Source: a bacterium
GTDB lineage: Bacteria; Vulcanimicrobiota; Vulcanimicrobiia; Vulcanimicrobiales; Vulcanimicrobiaceae
Assembly (NCBI GenBank): GCA_021832345.1
Contig: JAKBKY010000003.1
Span: forward strand, 1 to 64,000
DNA length: 64,000 nt
Reading direction: 5' to 3'
The position numbers were made by a program, and so were the translations under genes. Shown here one piece after another: positions 18,232 to 27,066 of the stretch (position 1 is the first letter of the stretch; each line of letters starts with the position of its first letter). Below the pieces are notes generated by a model that saw only the letters and a list, made by a program, of their open reading frames with translations, did no database searches and was not told the origin of the DNA.

Positions 18232-21075
18232 GTGAAGAATCAACTCGTCCAACTCCTTGCGGCCGGACAGAGCGTCTGGCTTGATAACCTGCGTCGCAGC
18301 ATGTTCGCCTCCGGAGAGCTGGCTCGACTTATCGCTCTGGGTCTGCGAGGCATGACGAGCAATCCCACCATCTTTGAGAAGGCCATCGGCACGAGCGACG
18401 ACTACGACGAGCAGTTGCGCGCGCTGATCGGAACCCGACACGATCCGGCGGAACTCTTCTGGAGTCTTGCGATCCAAGATATCCGCAGCGCCTGCGATCT
18501 CTTTGCCCCGGTCTACCATGCTTCACAGGCAACCGACGGGTGCGTCAGCCTCGAGGTCTCGCCTCTGCTCGCCGACGATACCGCCGGCACCATCGCGATG
18601 GCTCGCGATCTGTGGGAGCGAGTCGATCGCCCGAACGTCATGATCAAGATCCCGGGAACGCCCGCCGGGCTGCCTGCCATTGAAGAGTGCATCTACGCCG
18701 GACTGAATATCAACGTCACCTTGATCTTCTCAACGGAGATGTACGCCGCAGGGGCCGAGGCATATATCCGCGGGTTGGAACGCAGGCTGCGCGAAGGCAA
18801 GCCGATCGATGGCATCCGTTCGGTGAACAGCGTTTTTGTCAGCCGCATCGACACGGCCATCGACCAACTCCTCCAGGATCGCATCGCTAAAGGCGAGCGC
18901 CTCGCGCATCTGCTCGGCAAGGCGGGCATCGCCAACCTCAAGTTGACCTACCACCGCTTTACCGAACTGTTCGACGGCGCGCGGTTTGCCCCAATCCGCG
19001 CTGCCGGCGGCGCGCCTCAGCGGCCGCTCTGGGCCAGTACGTCAACCAAGAATCCCACCTATCCCGACCTGATGTACGTTGAGCCGGTCGTCGGTCCGCA
19101 TACGGTGAACACGATGCCTCCACAAACGCTTGACGCGTTGCTCGATCACGGACAGGTCGTCGCAGGCACGGCGCAAACCGGTCTCGATGACGCCAAGGCC
19201 ACTTTGGCTGCGCTGCACGATGCCCGCATCTCCTTCTACGACGTTACCCAAGGCTTGCAGCGTGAAGGCGTTAAGCTCTTCGCCCAATCCTTCGATGCGC
19301 TACTCGCCGCGATCGTCTATAAGCAGCAGCACCTGGCATCCGGATCGCAGCGGGTTGCCGTTTCGGTTCCCGCAACGCTCCAAGGATCCATGGACAAAGC
19401 GCTCGCGACGCTTTCGCAGAACGACGCGCTGACACGCATGCTCTCCAAGGACGCAACGCTTTGGTCGAAAGATCCCGCCCACGTCGCCATTATCGACAAA
19501 GCCCTCGGATGGCTCGATATCGCCCAACGCCTGCGCGAAGCCGTGCCGGCGCTACAAGCCTTTGCGGCCGAGATTGCGGCTGAGTTCTCACACGTTGTGG
19601 TCCTCGGGATGGGAGGCAGCTCCCTCGCACCGGATACCCTCCGTGTGACGTTCGGACACGTCCGGCACTTCCCCGAGCTGCACGTCCTCGATTCGACCGA
19701 CCCGCAACAGATTGCCGAGCTTGAGGCAGCGATCGATCCCGCTCATACGCTCTTCATCGTTGCCAGCAAGAGCGGAACAACAACCGAGCCCAATGCCTTC
19801 TTCGCATACTTCTACGAGAAGGTCACGAAACTCGTCGGCGCCGATCGCGTGGGATCGCACTTTGTGGCGATCACGGACCCCGGAACGCCGATGGTCCAGG
19901 TTGCCAAGGAGCACCGTTTCCGCCGCATCTTCGAAAATGACCCGAACATCGGCGGCCGCTACTCGGCGCTCTCGTACTTCGGGATGCTGCCGGCGGCGCT
20001 GGCCGGATACGATGTCGGCCTGATCCTCGATCGAGGGCTAGGCGCCATGCATGCCAATGCCAAGACCGTCGCAGTAGACCAGGCGCCCGGGATGCGTTTG
20101 GGCGCAGCTCTCGGCAGCCTAGCGCTCGCGGGCCGCGACAAGTTGACCATCCTCTGCCATCCCAGCGTCGCGGCCTTCGCCGATTGGGCCGAACAACTGG
20201 TGGCCGAATCGACCGGGAAGCTCGGGCGCGGCATCGTTCCGATCGCGCAGGAACCCTTAGGGCCGGTGGACGCGTACGGCGATGACCGAACCTTCATCTA
20301 CGTAGGTGCCACCCTTGCAGGCGCGCCGGCGCAGACCGAGGCACGGCTCCAAGAGCTTGAGGCAGCCGGGCATCCGGTCATTCGCCTGGCCATGAACGAT
20401 GCCTACGATATCGGCGAGCAGTTCTACCTCTGGGAGATCGCCGTAGCGACCGCCGGCTCACTCTTGGGGATCGACGCGTTCGACCAGCCCAACGTGCAAG
20501 AGTCCAAAGAGAATACCAAAGCGATCCTCGAGCAGTTCGCCCGCACCGGAAAGATGGTCAAGCCGGCGATCACCGCACACGCTGACGCCTTCGACATCAC
20601 GCTCCTCTCGGGCAGCGGCACACTCCACGCGAGGACGCCGGCCGAGGCGATCGGCGCACTCCTGGCAGGCCTCAAGCCTCCTGACTACCTCGCCATCACC
20701 GCGTACATCGCGCGAGATGCGGCTCATGAGGCGCTCGCAAGCGAACTGCGCGTCCGCATTCGCGCCGCTCGCAAGGCTGCCACCTCCCTCGGATTCGGGC
20801 CACGCTTCTTGCACTCCACCGGACAACTTCATAAGGGCGGCCCGGCCACCGTCGTCACCTTACAGATCACTGCGGACCCTGTCGACGACCCAACGATTCC
20901 CGGCATGCACGTTGGTTTTCGCACGCTCATCGCGGCGCAAGCCCTCGGTGACTGGCAAGCGCTCGACACCCGCAAACGGCGCGGCGTCCGCGTCCACCTC
21001 CACGGAAACGTCGTCGCGGGATTGCGCGCGCTCCTGGCAGCCGTCGACAACGCCCTCGCGGCGCACACGCCCTAG
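18232..21075 (+). CDS. tal-pgi: Bifunctional transaldolase / glucose-6-phosphate isomerase
   Basis: A 947-residue fusion. Residues about 1-370 are a TalB-like transaldolase with RGMTSNPTIFEKAI near the N-terminus, the Schiff-base Lys in NVMIKIPGTPAGL and STSTKNPTYPDL. Residues about 400-940 form a phosphoglucose isomerase with two SIS folds, including VLGMGGSSLAPDTLR, the sugar-phosphate loop ASKSGTTTEPNAF and QPNVQESKENTK. The GTG at 18232 (GGAGCATCTTC upstream) is chosen since the transaldolase N-terminus begins there; the open frame further upstream overlaps tkt. Such fusions are known in some cyanobacteria and others. It links glycolysis with the pentose cycle in one polypeptide. Confidence 0.95.
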   Translation: MKNQLVQLLAAGQSVWLDNLRRSMFASGELARLIALGLRGMTSNPTIFEKAIGTSDDYDEQLRALIGTRHDPAELFWSLAIQDIRSACDLFAPVYHASQATDGCVSLEVSPLLADDTAGTIAMARDLWERVDRPNVMIKIPGTPAGLPAIEECIYAGLNINVTLIFSTEMYAAGAEAYIRGLERRLREGKPIDGIRSVNSVFVSRIDTAIDQLLQDRIAKGERLAHLLGKAGIANLKLTYHRFTELFDGARFAPIRAAGGAPQRPLWASTSTKNPTYPDLMYVEPVVGPHTVNTMPPQTLDALLDHGQVVAGTAQTGLDDAKATLAALHDARISFYDVTQGLQREGVKLFAQSFDALLAAIVYKQQHLASGSQRVAVSVPATLQGSMDKALATLSQNDALTRMLSKDATLWSKDPAHVAIIDKALGWLDIAQRLREAVPALQAFAAEIAAEFSHVVVLGMGGSSLAPDTLRVTFGHVRHFPELHVLDSTDPQQIAELEAAIDPAHTLFIVASKSGTTTEPNAFFAYFYEKVTKLVGADRVGSHFVAITDPGTPMVQVAKEHRFRRIFENDPNIGGRYSALSYFGMLPAALAGYDVGLILDRGLGAMHANAKTVAVDQAPGMRLGAALGSLALAGRDKLTILCHPSVAAFADWAEQLVAESTGKLGRGIVPIAQEPLGPVDAYGDDRTFIYVGATLAGAPAQTEARLQELEAAGHPVIRLAMNDAYDIGEQFYLWEIAVATAGSLLGIDAFDQPNVQESKENTKAILEQFARTGKMVKPAITAHADAFDITLLSGSGTLHARTPAEAIGALLAGLKPPDYLAITAYIARDAAHEALASELRVRIRAARKAATSLGFGPRFLHSTGQLHKGGPATVVTLQITADPVDDPTIPGMHVGFRTLIAAQALGDWQALDTRKRRGVRVHLHGNVVAGLRALLAAVDNALAAHTP

Positions 21076-21132
21076 CCACCAACGCACCTCGATGACCCCT
21101 CACCGCCATCCTAAGAAAGAAGAACACGACCG

Positions 21133-22044
21133 ATGCGACTGGGAATGATCGGACTCGGCAAGATGGGTGCCAATATGACCACGCGACTGCTCAACGCCAA
21201 ACACGAAGTCGTGGTCTACGATCGAAGTGCCGACGCCGTGAAACACGTTGCCGCCGGCGGGGCCGACGGCGCAGCGTCGATCGCAGATCTCGTAAAGAAG
21301 CTCGGCGATGGACCTCGCGTGGTTTGGATCATGGTCCCCTCCGGTCCACCCACCGACGAAACGATCGATGCGCTCGCTTCGCTCCTTACCAAAGGCGACA
21401 TCATTATCGACGGCGGCAACACGAACTACAAAGATGGCTTGCGCGCCTACCGGCGTTGTATCGCTGCCGGGGTCTCTCTCATCGACGCGGGCACAAGCGG
21501 CGGCGTCTGGGGACTCAAAGAAGGGTACTGCTTGATGGTCGGCGGCGATGCGCCGGCGGTTACCCACTGCGAACCCATCTTTCGCACCTTGGCGCCTGAG
21601 GGCGGATATGCGCACGTCGGGCCGCCGGGTGCCGGCCACTTCTCAAAGATGGTCCACAACGGGATCGAATATGGGCTGCTCCAAGCCTATGGTGAAGGAT
21701 TTGAGATCCTCGAGAAGTCGCCGTTTACATTTGACTTAAAACAACTGGCCGAACTCTGGGGACACGCCAGCGTGGTGCGTTCGTGGCTTCTAGAACTTGC
21801 CGTCCTGGCCTTCGATGCAGATCCGGGTCTGAAGAACATTCGCGGCTACGTTGACGACACGGGCGAGGGACGCTGGACGGTTCAGGCTGCGATCGACGAG
21901 AGCGTCCCGGCACCGGCGATCACGGCAGCCTTGATGGCGCGTTTCGCCTCGCGCCAAGACGAATCGTTCAGCGCCAAGGTCATCGCAGCGTTACGCAATC
22001 AGTTCGGCGGGCACGCAGTCAAGCCCGAGAGTACGCATGCCTGA
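21133..22044 (+). CDS. gnd: 6-phosphogluconate dehydrogenase (decarboxylating), short NAD-type
   Basis: Oxidatively decarboxylates 6-phosphogluconate to ribulose 5-phosphate. Rossmann motif MIGLGKMGANM at the N-terminus, then IIDGGNTNYKD, the substrate block DAGTSGGVWGLKEGYCLMVGG (split here: DAGTSGGVWG, GYCLMVGG) and the catalytic HFSKMVHNGIEYG. At 303 residues it is the short form lacking the long C-terminal domain of the 470-residue enzymes; this class often prefers NAD. Overlaps zwf by 8 bp. Its C-terminal overlap and operon context make the assignment firm; cofactor preference is inference. Confidence 0.94.
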   Translation: MRLGMIGLGKMGANMTTRLLNAKHEVVVYDRSADAVKHVAAGGADGAASIADLVKKLGDGPRVVWIMVPSGPPTDETIDALASLLTKGDIIIDGGNTNYKDGLRAYRRCIAAGVSLIDAGTSGGVWGLKEGYCLMVGGDAPAVTHCEPIFRTLAPEGGYAHVGPPGAGHFSKMVHNGIEYGLLQAYGEGFEILEKSPFTFDLKQLAELWGHASVVRSWLLELAVLAFDADPGLKNIRGYVDDTGEGRWTVQAAIDESVPAPAITAALMARFASRQDESFSAKVIAALRNQFGGHAVKPESTHA

Positions 22045-23602
22045 CGCCGTGGTGACCCAAGCCCATGACGCAGGGAGCCGGCCGGCCGCCGCAAACCCGC
22101 TGCGTTCGGGCCTGACGACCGGCCGAATCTCCGATGCCTGCAACATCGTCTTCTTTGGCGCAAGCGGCGATCTCTTCAAGCGCATGTTGCTCCCCGCGAT
22201 CTGGGAGCTGCATCGTGGCGGCATCCTGCCGGCACAAACCGGGATCATCGGCTTCGCGCGCACGGCCTTTGACGATGCCGGCTTCCGAGACTACTGCCAC
22301 GAACAGCTCACAGCGTTCTCGACCTCCGGGCCGCCCGACGATGAGCTCTGGAAGACGCTTGCCGAACGCATCAGCTATATCACCGCGGATTTCACCGACC
22401 CAGCCCACTTTACGCAGCTCAAAGATCTGCTGGACGCGCGTGATAAGAAGTCTTCCAAGGGCGGCAATCGGCTCTTCTACCTTGCGACCCCGCCGCCGGT
22501 CTTCCCGCAGATCATTCGCCAACTTCAAACGGCCAAGCTCGATCCACATAGTAATAAGAAGGGTTGGACTCGCGTCGTCATCGAGAAGCCTTTCGGCACC
22601 GACCTTGCTTCAGCCCGAGCGCTACAGCGCGAAGTCGAGCAGGTCTTCGATGAGAGTCGCGTCTATCGCATCGACCATTACCTCGGCAAAGAACCCGTCC
22701 AAGATATCATGGCGCTGCGCTTTGCAAATACGATTTTTGAGCCGGTCTGGAATCGTAACTATGTCGACTCCGTTCAGATCACCGCAGCCGAAACGCTCGG
22801 TGTCGAGGAGCGCGGCGGCTACTATGACGGCGCCGGCGCCCTACGCGACATGATCCAGAATCACGTCATGAATCTGCTGGCGCTGGTAGCGATGGAGCCG
22901 CCGTCATCGAACGACGCCGATGCCATTCGCACGGAAAAATACAAAGTCTTTGCAGCGATTCGCCAGCCGAAGCTTGAAGACGTCGCGCAGATCGCGGTCC
23001 GCGGCCAATACGGCAAGGGTACGGTTGACGGAAAACCCGCGAAAGAGTACCGCGAAGAGGACGACGTCCGGCCGGACTCCAACACGGAAACGTTTGCCGC
23101 CGTTAAGTTTGAAATTGAGAATTGGCGATGGGCGAGTGTGCCGTTCTATCTGCGAAGCGGTAAACGCTTAGCACGCAAGCGCTCTGAAATCGCAGTCACG
23201 TTTAAGTCAGTGCCGCACCGTCTCTACGGAGAATCGACCGACGCCATCGAGCCGAACGTCCTAGTGCTGAAGATTCAGCCGGATGAAGGCATCTCGATGC
23301 GTTTTGAAGCCAAGGTCCCTGGGTCGAAGCAACATATTCGCAGCGTCTTCATGGATTTCAACTACGGCACTGGTTTCAGAATCGAATCGCCGCCTGCCTA
23401 CGAACGCTTGATCGGCGATGCGATGCGCGGTGATCAGACGCTCTTCACGCGATGGGATGCGGTCGAACGCGCTTGGGAACTCGTGACCCCGATTCTGGAA
23501 ACGTGGTTAGCGGAACGCGATTCCTCCTTCCCCAACTACTTGCCCGGCGGTCAAGGCCCGGCGACGGCGGACAAACTCTTCTCCGGCTGGCGGCCGCTCT
23601 GA
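22037..23602 (+). CDS. zwf: Glucose-6-phosphate 1-dehydrogenase
   Basis: First oxidative pentose-phosphate enzyme, 521 residues. Nucleotide-binding GASGDLFKRMLLPAIW is near residue 38 and the substrate signature RIDHYLGKEPVQDI near residue 212 (catalytic His and Lys included). EKPFGTDLASA and the C-terminal RYERLIGDAMRGDQTLF-like segment (YERLIGDAMRGDQTLFTRWD) also match. The stop overlaps the opcA start by 1 bp (TGATG), and opcA product is known in cyanobacteria as its redox-linked activator. Confidence 0.96.
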   Translation: MPDAVVTQAHDAGSRPAAANPLRSGLTTGRISDACNIVFFGASGDLFKRMLLPAIWELHRGGILPAQTGIIGFARTAFDDAGFRDYCHEQLTAFSTSGPPDDELWKTLAERISYITADFTDPAHFTQLKDLLDARDKKSSKGGNRLFYLATPPPVFPQIIRQLQTAKLDPHSNKKGWTRVVIEKPFGTDLASARALQREVEQVFDESRVYRIDHYLGKEPVQDIMALRFANTIFEPVWNRNYVDSVQITAAETLGVEERGGYYDGAGALRDMIQNHVMNLLALVAMEPPSSNDADAIRTEKYKVFAAIRQPKLEDVAQIAVRGQYGKGTVDGKPAKEYREEDDVRPDSNTETFAAVKFEIENWRWASVPFYLRSGKRLARKRSEIAVTFKSVPHRLYGESTDAIEPNVLVLKIQPDEGISMRFEAKVPGSKQHIRSVFMDFNYGTGFRIESPPAYERLIGDAMRGDQTLFTRWDAVERAWELVTPILETWLAERDSSFPNYLPGGQGPATADKLFSGWRPL

Positions 23603-24528
23603 TGCAGGTTGCTCGCACAGTCACGCTGACCATCTTTGTCTATGTCGTGGATCCGGCGATCGCGACATGGTTTCGCAAGCGCATGCGCGCCTTCGTCGCC
23701 AAGCACCCGGCCCGCCTGGTGCTGCTTGATGCCACCGGAGCACAACCCACTGTACAGGCTCAGGACGCCTCGCCTGCGTTCTTGGAACTGGCGGTCGCCG
23801 ACATTGATGCAGAGACACTGCGCGCCTATGCGCACGAGCAGTTGATCGAAGACGTTCCCAGTATTCTGGCGTGGGCCGGGGGGATGCTCGGCGAGGATTC
23901 CCGCTTCGTTGCGCTCGACGGCCTAACCGACGCGTTGCTCATCGATGCGTCGCGTGGCAATAGCTCGACGTTACAGCTTCACGCTCTCTCGACCTATGTG
24001 CAATCGCACCCCAATCGCGCGGTCAATGATCTCTCTTATCTTCGCCTCCTGCCGTGGCAAGATGTGATCGCCGGCTTCTTCGACGATCGCGACGCGATGG
24101 ATGACCTCTTCGCGCTGCGCAGCGTCGAGATCGCTGCGGGCTCCTCCGCCGAGGCCTATTATCTGCTCGGATGGCTCGCAAGCCGGCTCGACTGGCGCCC
24201 CCACGATAAGAAGACACTACGGGCTCGCGACGGCAACGAGGTTTCGTTTGCGATTGCGACCTCGGGCATAGCGCGAAGGATCCATTCGGTCACCCTACGC
24301 TCGAATCGTCAAATCTTCACGGCGACTGCCGGCCAAGATGATCTGCACCGCGTATGCCTGGAGACCGACGCTCCGGGCGCGGCCGATGGGCACTGGGTTC
24401 CACTGCAAGACATCAGCAGCTTGGAGCTCTTCGAACGCGCAGTATTGGAGCGTTCCACCTTGCCGCTCTATCACGAAACGCTCGATCTCGCGCATCGCAT
24501 TGCGATGCTGGTGGAGGGGAAGGCATGA
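23602..24528 (+). CDS. opcA: OpcA-like glucose-6-phosphate dehydrogenase assembly/activator protein
   Basis: 308 residues, no catalytic motif. The assignment rests on immediate coupling to zwf (1-bp overlap) and pgl (4-bp overlap) and on resemblance to the OpcA family: N-terminal ARTVTLTIFVYV and a central WQDVIAGFFDD plus SAEAYYLLGWLASRL segment typical of these proteins. In cyanobacteria OpcA promotes the active oligomer of G6PDH. The annotated start is ATG 23602-23604; the frame is open upstream but only within zwf. No regulatory cysteines pattern could be judged. Confidence 0.8.
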   Translation: MQVARTVTLTIFVYVVDPAIATWFRKRMRAFVAKHPARLVLLDATGAQPTVQAQDASPAFLELAVADIDAETLRAYAHEQLIEDVPSILAWAGGMLGEDSRFVALDGLTDALLIDASRGNSSTLQLHALSTYVQSHPNRAVNDLSYLRLLPWQDVIAGFFDDRDAMDDLFALRSVEIAAGSSAEAYYLLGWLASRLDWRPHDKKTLRARDGNEVSFAIATSGIARRIHSVTLRSNRQIFTATAGQDDLHRVCLETDAPGAADGHWVPLQDISSLELFERAVLERSTLPLYHETLDLAHRIAMLVEGKA

Positions 24529-25259
24529 GCCGGGACCCAGGCCGCCTTGAAGTCTGCGACGATGCGACGAAGCTCGCTGCAGCGACGGCCGCGTATATCG
24601 TGACCCGTGCACGAGACGCCATCGCCAAACGAGGCAACTTTGCCCTGGCGCTTTCAGGCGGAGAGACTCCACGAGCAACCTACGAACTGCTGGCGAGCAC
24701 TCCCTATCGAGACCGCATCGCCTGGGAGCACGTCGAAATCTTCTTCGGCGACGAGCGATGCGTACCGCCGGCGGACGCCCGCTCGAACTATGCGATGGCC
24801 CGCCAAGCGCTGCTCGATGCCGTGCCGCTCTCCGCAGGCAGCGTCTACCGCATGTGCGGCGAGCTCGACCCAACGCTCGCAGCGAACCACTATGCCGCGC
24901 TCTTGGCGGATCGCCTCGGTCGCCCGCCGATCATCGACCTCATGCTCTTGGGTCTGGGCCCCGACGGTCATACCGCCTCGTTGTTTCCCGGGAGCGACCC
25001 TACGAACGAGGACGAAGCCTTGGTACGCGCTCTCTACGTCGAGAAGCTTGCCATGTGGCGACTCACCGTCACGCCCCGCGTCATCAACGCCGCACGTGCC
25101 GTTGCCTTCATCGCGCAAGGAGATGCGAAAGCCCAAGCGCTTGCGGCGGTGCGCATGGGCCCATGGGACCCAAAGACCTACCCGGCGCAGATCGTCGCCC
25201 CGACAAACGGTCAGCTCATCTGGTTTGTCGACGAAGCGGCTGCAAAAGCTCAGGCGTAG
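24525..25259 (+). CDS. pgl: 6-phosphogluconolactonase
   Basis: Hydrolyses 6-phosphogluconolactone, completing the oxidative branch encoded here. 244 residues of the DevB/SOL family: ALSGGETPRATYELL (phosphosugar loop), FFGDERCVPPADARSNY and LLGLGPDGHTASLFPG are all intact. ATG at 24525 overlaps the opcA stop by 4 bp. It is the last gene of the pentose-phosphate run; 64 bp follow before the next gene, including a GAGGTT-CGCA-AACCTC hairpin at 25287-25302 without a T tract. Confidence 0.95.
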   Translation: MSRDPGRLEVCDDATKLAAATAAYIVTRARDAIAKRGNFALALSGGETPRATYELLASTPYRDRIAWEHVEIFFGDERCVPPADARSNYAMARQALLDAVPLSAGSVYRMCGELDPTLAANHYAALLADRLGRPPIIDLMLLGLGPDGHTASLFPGSDPTNEDEALVRALYVEKLAMWRLTVTPRVINAARAVAFIAQGDAKAQALAAVRMGPWDPKTYPAQIVAPTNGQLIWFVDEAAAKAQA

Positions 25260-25323
25260 ACGAACATCTGCCGTTCCGCCACTATGGAGGTTCGCAAACC
25301 TCGACGGCTAAGGGCAAGCATTC

Positions 25324-26274
25324 ATGCACCACATCCTTTTTGCCATCCTCGCGGTCCTCATCGTTGCCACCGCCGGCATTTACGCAGTCTTTGCACGTGA
25401 CCTGACAGACGCCCGCGCCCGCCTCGTCGGCCGCAGCAAGACGGTAGAGACATCGTTCGGCACGTTGGAATACGTTGTGATGGGGGAGGGCGAGCCGGTG
25501 CTGAGCGTTCACGGCGCCGGCGGCGGTTTTGATCAGGGCCTGGAGATGGCCGGCGCGTTGGCCGGGCGGGGTTATCGGCTCATCGCTCCGTCGCGCTTTG
25601 GCTATCTGCGGTCGAACTTGCCCAGCAACCTTACGACCGCGATGCAAGCCGATGCCTACGCGCAACTCCTCGACCGTCTTGGCATCGGCAAGGTGGCCGT
25701 TGTCGGCATCTCTGCCGGCGCTTGGTCATCCATGCAGTTCGCCATCCGTCATCCGGAACGCTGCCGGGCACTGGTACTCCTCGTCCCCACCGATTCCTTG
25801 CCGGCAGGGACGTCCATCCACGGCGGTGCCGTCGTCAGGGCAATTTTCAACTCCGATTTCGCCGCCTGGGTTGCCTTGAAACTGATGCCGGTCATGCCTG
25901 GCGGAATGACCCGGATGATGCTCGGCACAGACGCTGCGATTGTGCACGCCGCCGAGCCCAACGAGAAGGCGCGAGCGCAGCAAGTTCTGGAACACCTTCT
26001 GCCGGTAAGCTCGCGTTTCGGAGGGATGCAGTTTGACATTGAGACTGCTGCCGCGCACGGAGCGTATACGATCGAGAAGATCGTCTGTCCGGTCCTGACG
26101 ATCAGCGCCGAAGACGATAGGTTCGGAACGGCCGGTCGTGCGAAGTATATCGCCGCCGGCGTACCCGACGGCAGGGCTATCATCTTCCCAACCGGCGGTC
26201 ATGCCTTGGTCGGACGCTATGCCGACGCCCTGCGCGAGATCACATCGTTTCTCCAAATGCACCCACAGCATTAG
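25324..26274 (+). CDS. Membrane-anchored alpha/beta hydrolase
   Basis: 316 residues. An N-terminal hydrophobic helix (ILFAILAVLIVATAGIYAVFA) anchors or exports it. The alpha/beta-hydrolase core shows the oxyanion HGAGGGF, the nucleophile elbow GISAGAWSS (Ser about residue 134), the acid in ISAEDDRFG and the His in GGHALVG, so the triad is complete. The substrate is not predictable; families include esterases and C-C hydrolases. It may be the last gene transcribed with the pentose-phosphate operon, but function gives no reason for a link. Confidence 0.8.
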   Translation: MHHILFAILAVLIVATAGIYAVFARDLTDARARLVGRSKTVETSFGTLEYVVMGEGEPVLSVHGAGGGFDQGLEMAGALAGRGYRLIAPSRFGYLRSNLPSNLTTAMQADAYAQLLDRLGIGKVAVVGISAGAWSSMQFAIRHPERCRALVLLVPTDSLPAGTSIHGGAVVRAIFNSDFAAWVALKLMPVMPGGMTRMMLGTDAAIVHAAEPNEKARAQQVLEHLLPVSSRFGGMQFDIETAAAHGAYTIEKIVCPVLTISAEDDRFGTAGRAKYIAAGVPDGRAIIFPTGGHALVGRYADALREITSFLQMHPQH

Positions 26275-26286
26275 GAATCCGAACCC

Positions 26287-26870
26287 CTAGCGACGAAGCC
26301 GTTTCACGGTTTCGATCATGTCGATGCGCGCGTTCGAAGCATCGCTGCAGTCCGTACGTTCTATGATGTCCTTATGCCGGCGCTTGGCTTGTCCCACGTT
26401 GTGGATGGTTGGGCCACGGCACGCGAATACTATGAGTCCGAGCCGGCGGGCGAGTTGCGCCGCTTCTTCGGACTACACGAAAGTGCCGGCCACCGCGAGA
26501 TGGACACCAGGATCGCTTTCACTGCCGCGAGCCGCGCGGACGTCGATCGCATCGCTGAGGTCGTTCGTGTAGCCGGCGGCCGCAACATCGAAGGACCGGA
26601 AGACGCCTATGAGCATGAGCCATACTATGGGACACCTCGATAAATCCCGGCACTCGTCTTTGTCCCCAGGGAAACGCATCTGCTTCGTCGGATGCTCAGT
26701 CACAGATCACGCTGTATATGCTCCCTTGCACCCTCCTCGCATCTGCATTCCCCGATGGCCAAAACCAAGCACCCGGATTTATCGAGGTGCCCTATGCCGT
26801 GTTCTTTGAAGACCACGAGGGGACGAAGCTTGAGGTTTGCCATCGGCCCGGGTCTGCGACCTTCCCTTAA
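26287..26870 (+). pseudogene. VOC/glyoxalase-fold gene interrupted by a small inverted-repeat element
   Basis: The frame from 26287 reads ATKPFHGFDHVDARVRS then FYDVLMPALGLSHV and RIAFTAASRADVDRIAEVV, the pattern of a glyoxalase/bleomycin-resistance (VOC) protein. It runs into foreign sequence after EHEPYY and stops at 26641-26643. The missing C-terminus, AVFFEDHEGTKLEVCHRPG, reappears at 26796-26870. Removing 26630-26796 (element plus one CTATG copy) joins the halves in frame as EPYYAVFFEDHEG. In addition no ATG/GTG/TTG precedes the conserved N-terminus; a CTA codon sits where the start is expected, so the gene seems doubly disabled. An internal ATG at 26374 would give only a truncated product. 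Confidence 0.8.
26630..26791. mobile_element. 162-bp MITE-like element with terminal inverted repeats and CTATG duplication
   Basis: Terminal inverted repeats CACCTCGATAAATCC at 26633-26647 and its exact complement at 26775-26789, extended imperfectly by a few bases on both sides. The sequence is flanked by CTATG at 26625-26629 and again at 26792-26796, a probable 5-bp target duplication (a 2-bp TA duplication is the alternative). There is no coding capacity, so it would be mobilised by a transposase elsewhere. Its excision restores the VOC reading frame exactly, which independently supports the boundaries. Confidence 0.75.
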
Positions 26871-26934
26871 AGACGGCAACCCTCGGCATCACGCCGGTTG
26901 CGATCCCCGGTATAACGTCGCAGCCGCCATCGGG

Positions 26935-27066
26935 CTAGCGCCGCTCGGGCAGCGGCGTGCGACTATTCCAGCGCTCCAACTCACGAACGTAGAGCTCTGC
27001 AGAGCGCTCCAAAAGCCGACGCTGTGCACGCGGCGAAAGGCGAACCCGTTGCGTACGCTTGGTCAT
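26935..27066 (-). CDS. 43-residue basic small protein coupled to the outer-membrane efflux gene
   Basis: Reads MTKRTQRVRLSPRAQRRLL then ERSAELYVRELERWNSRTP and ends PERR. The ATG overlaps the stop of the TolC-like gene by 4 bp (ATGA), the same coupling used throughout this operon, which argues that it is translated. It is highly basic (about a quarter Arg/Lys) and helical, with no membrane segment. No family recognised. The remaining sequence up to 26870 holds nothing obvious. Confidence 0.45.
   Translation of the reverse strand: MTKRTQRVRLSPRAQRRLLERSAELYVRELERWNSRTPLPERR

Noticed and set aside
25287-25302. Hairpin GAGGTT-CGCA-AACCTC as terminator of the pentose-phosphate operon
   Set aside because: Short stem and no T tract after it; not enough to call a terminator, only mentioned with pgl.
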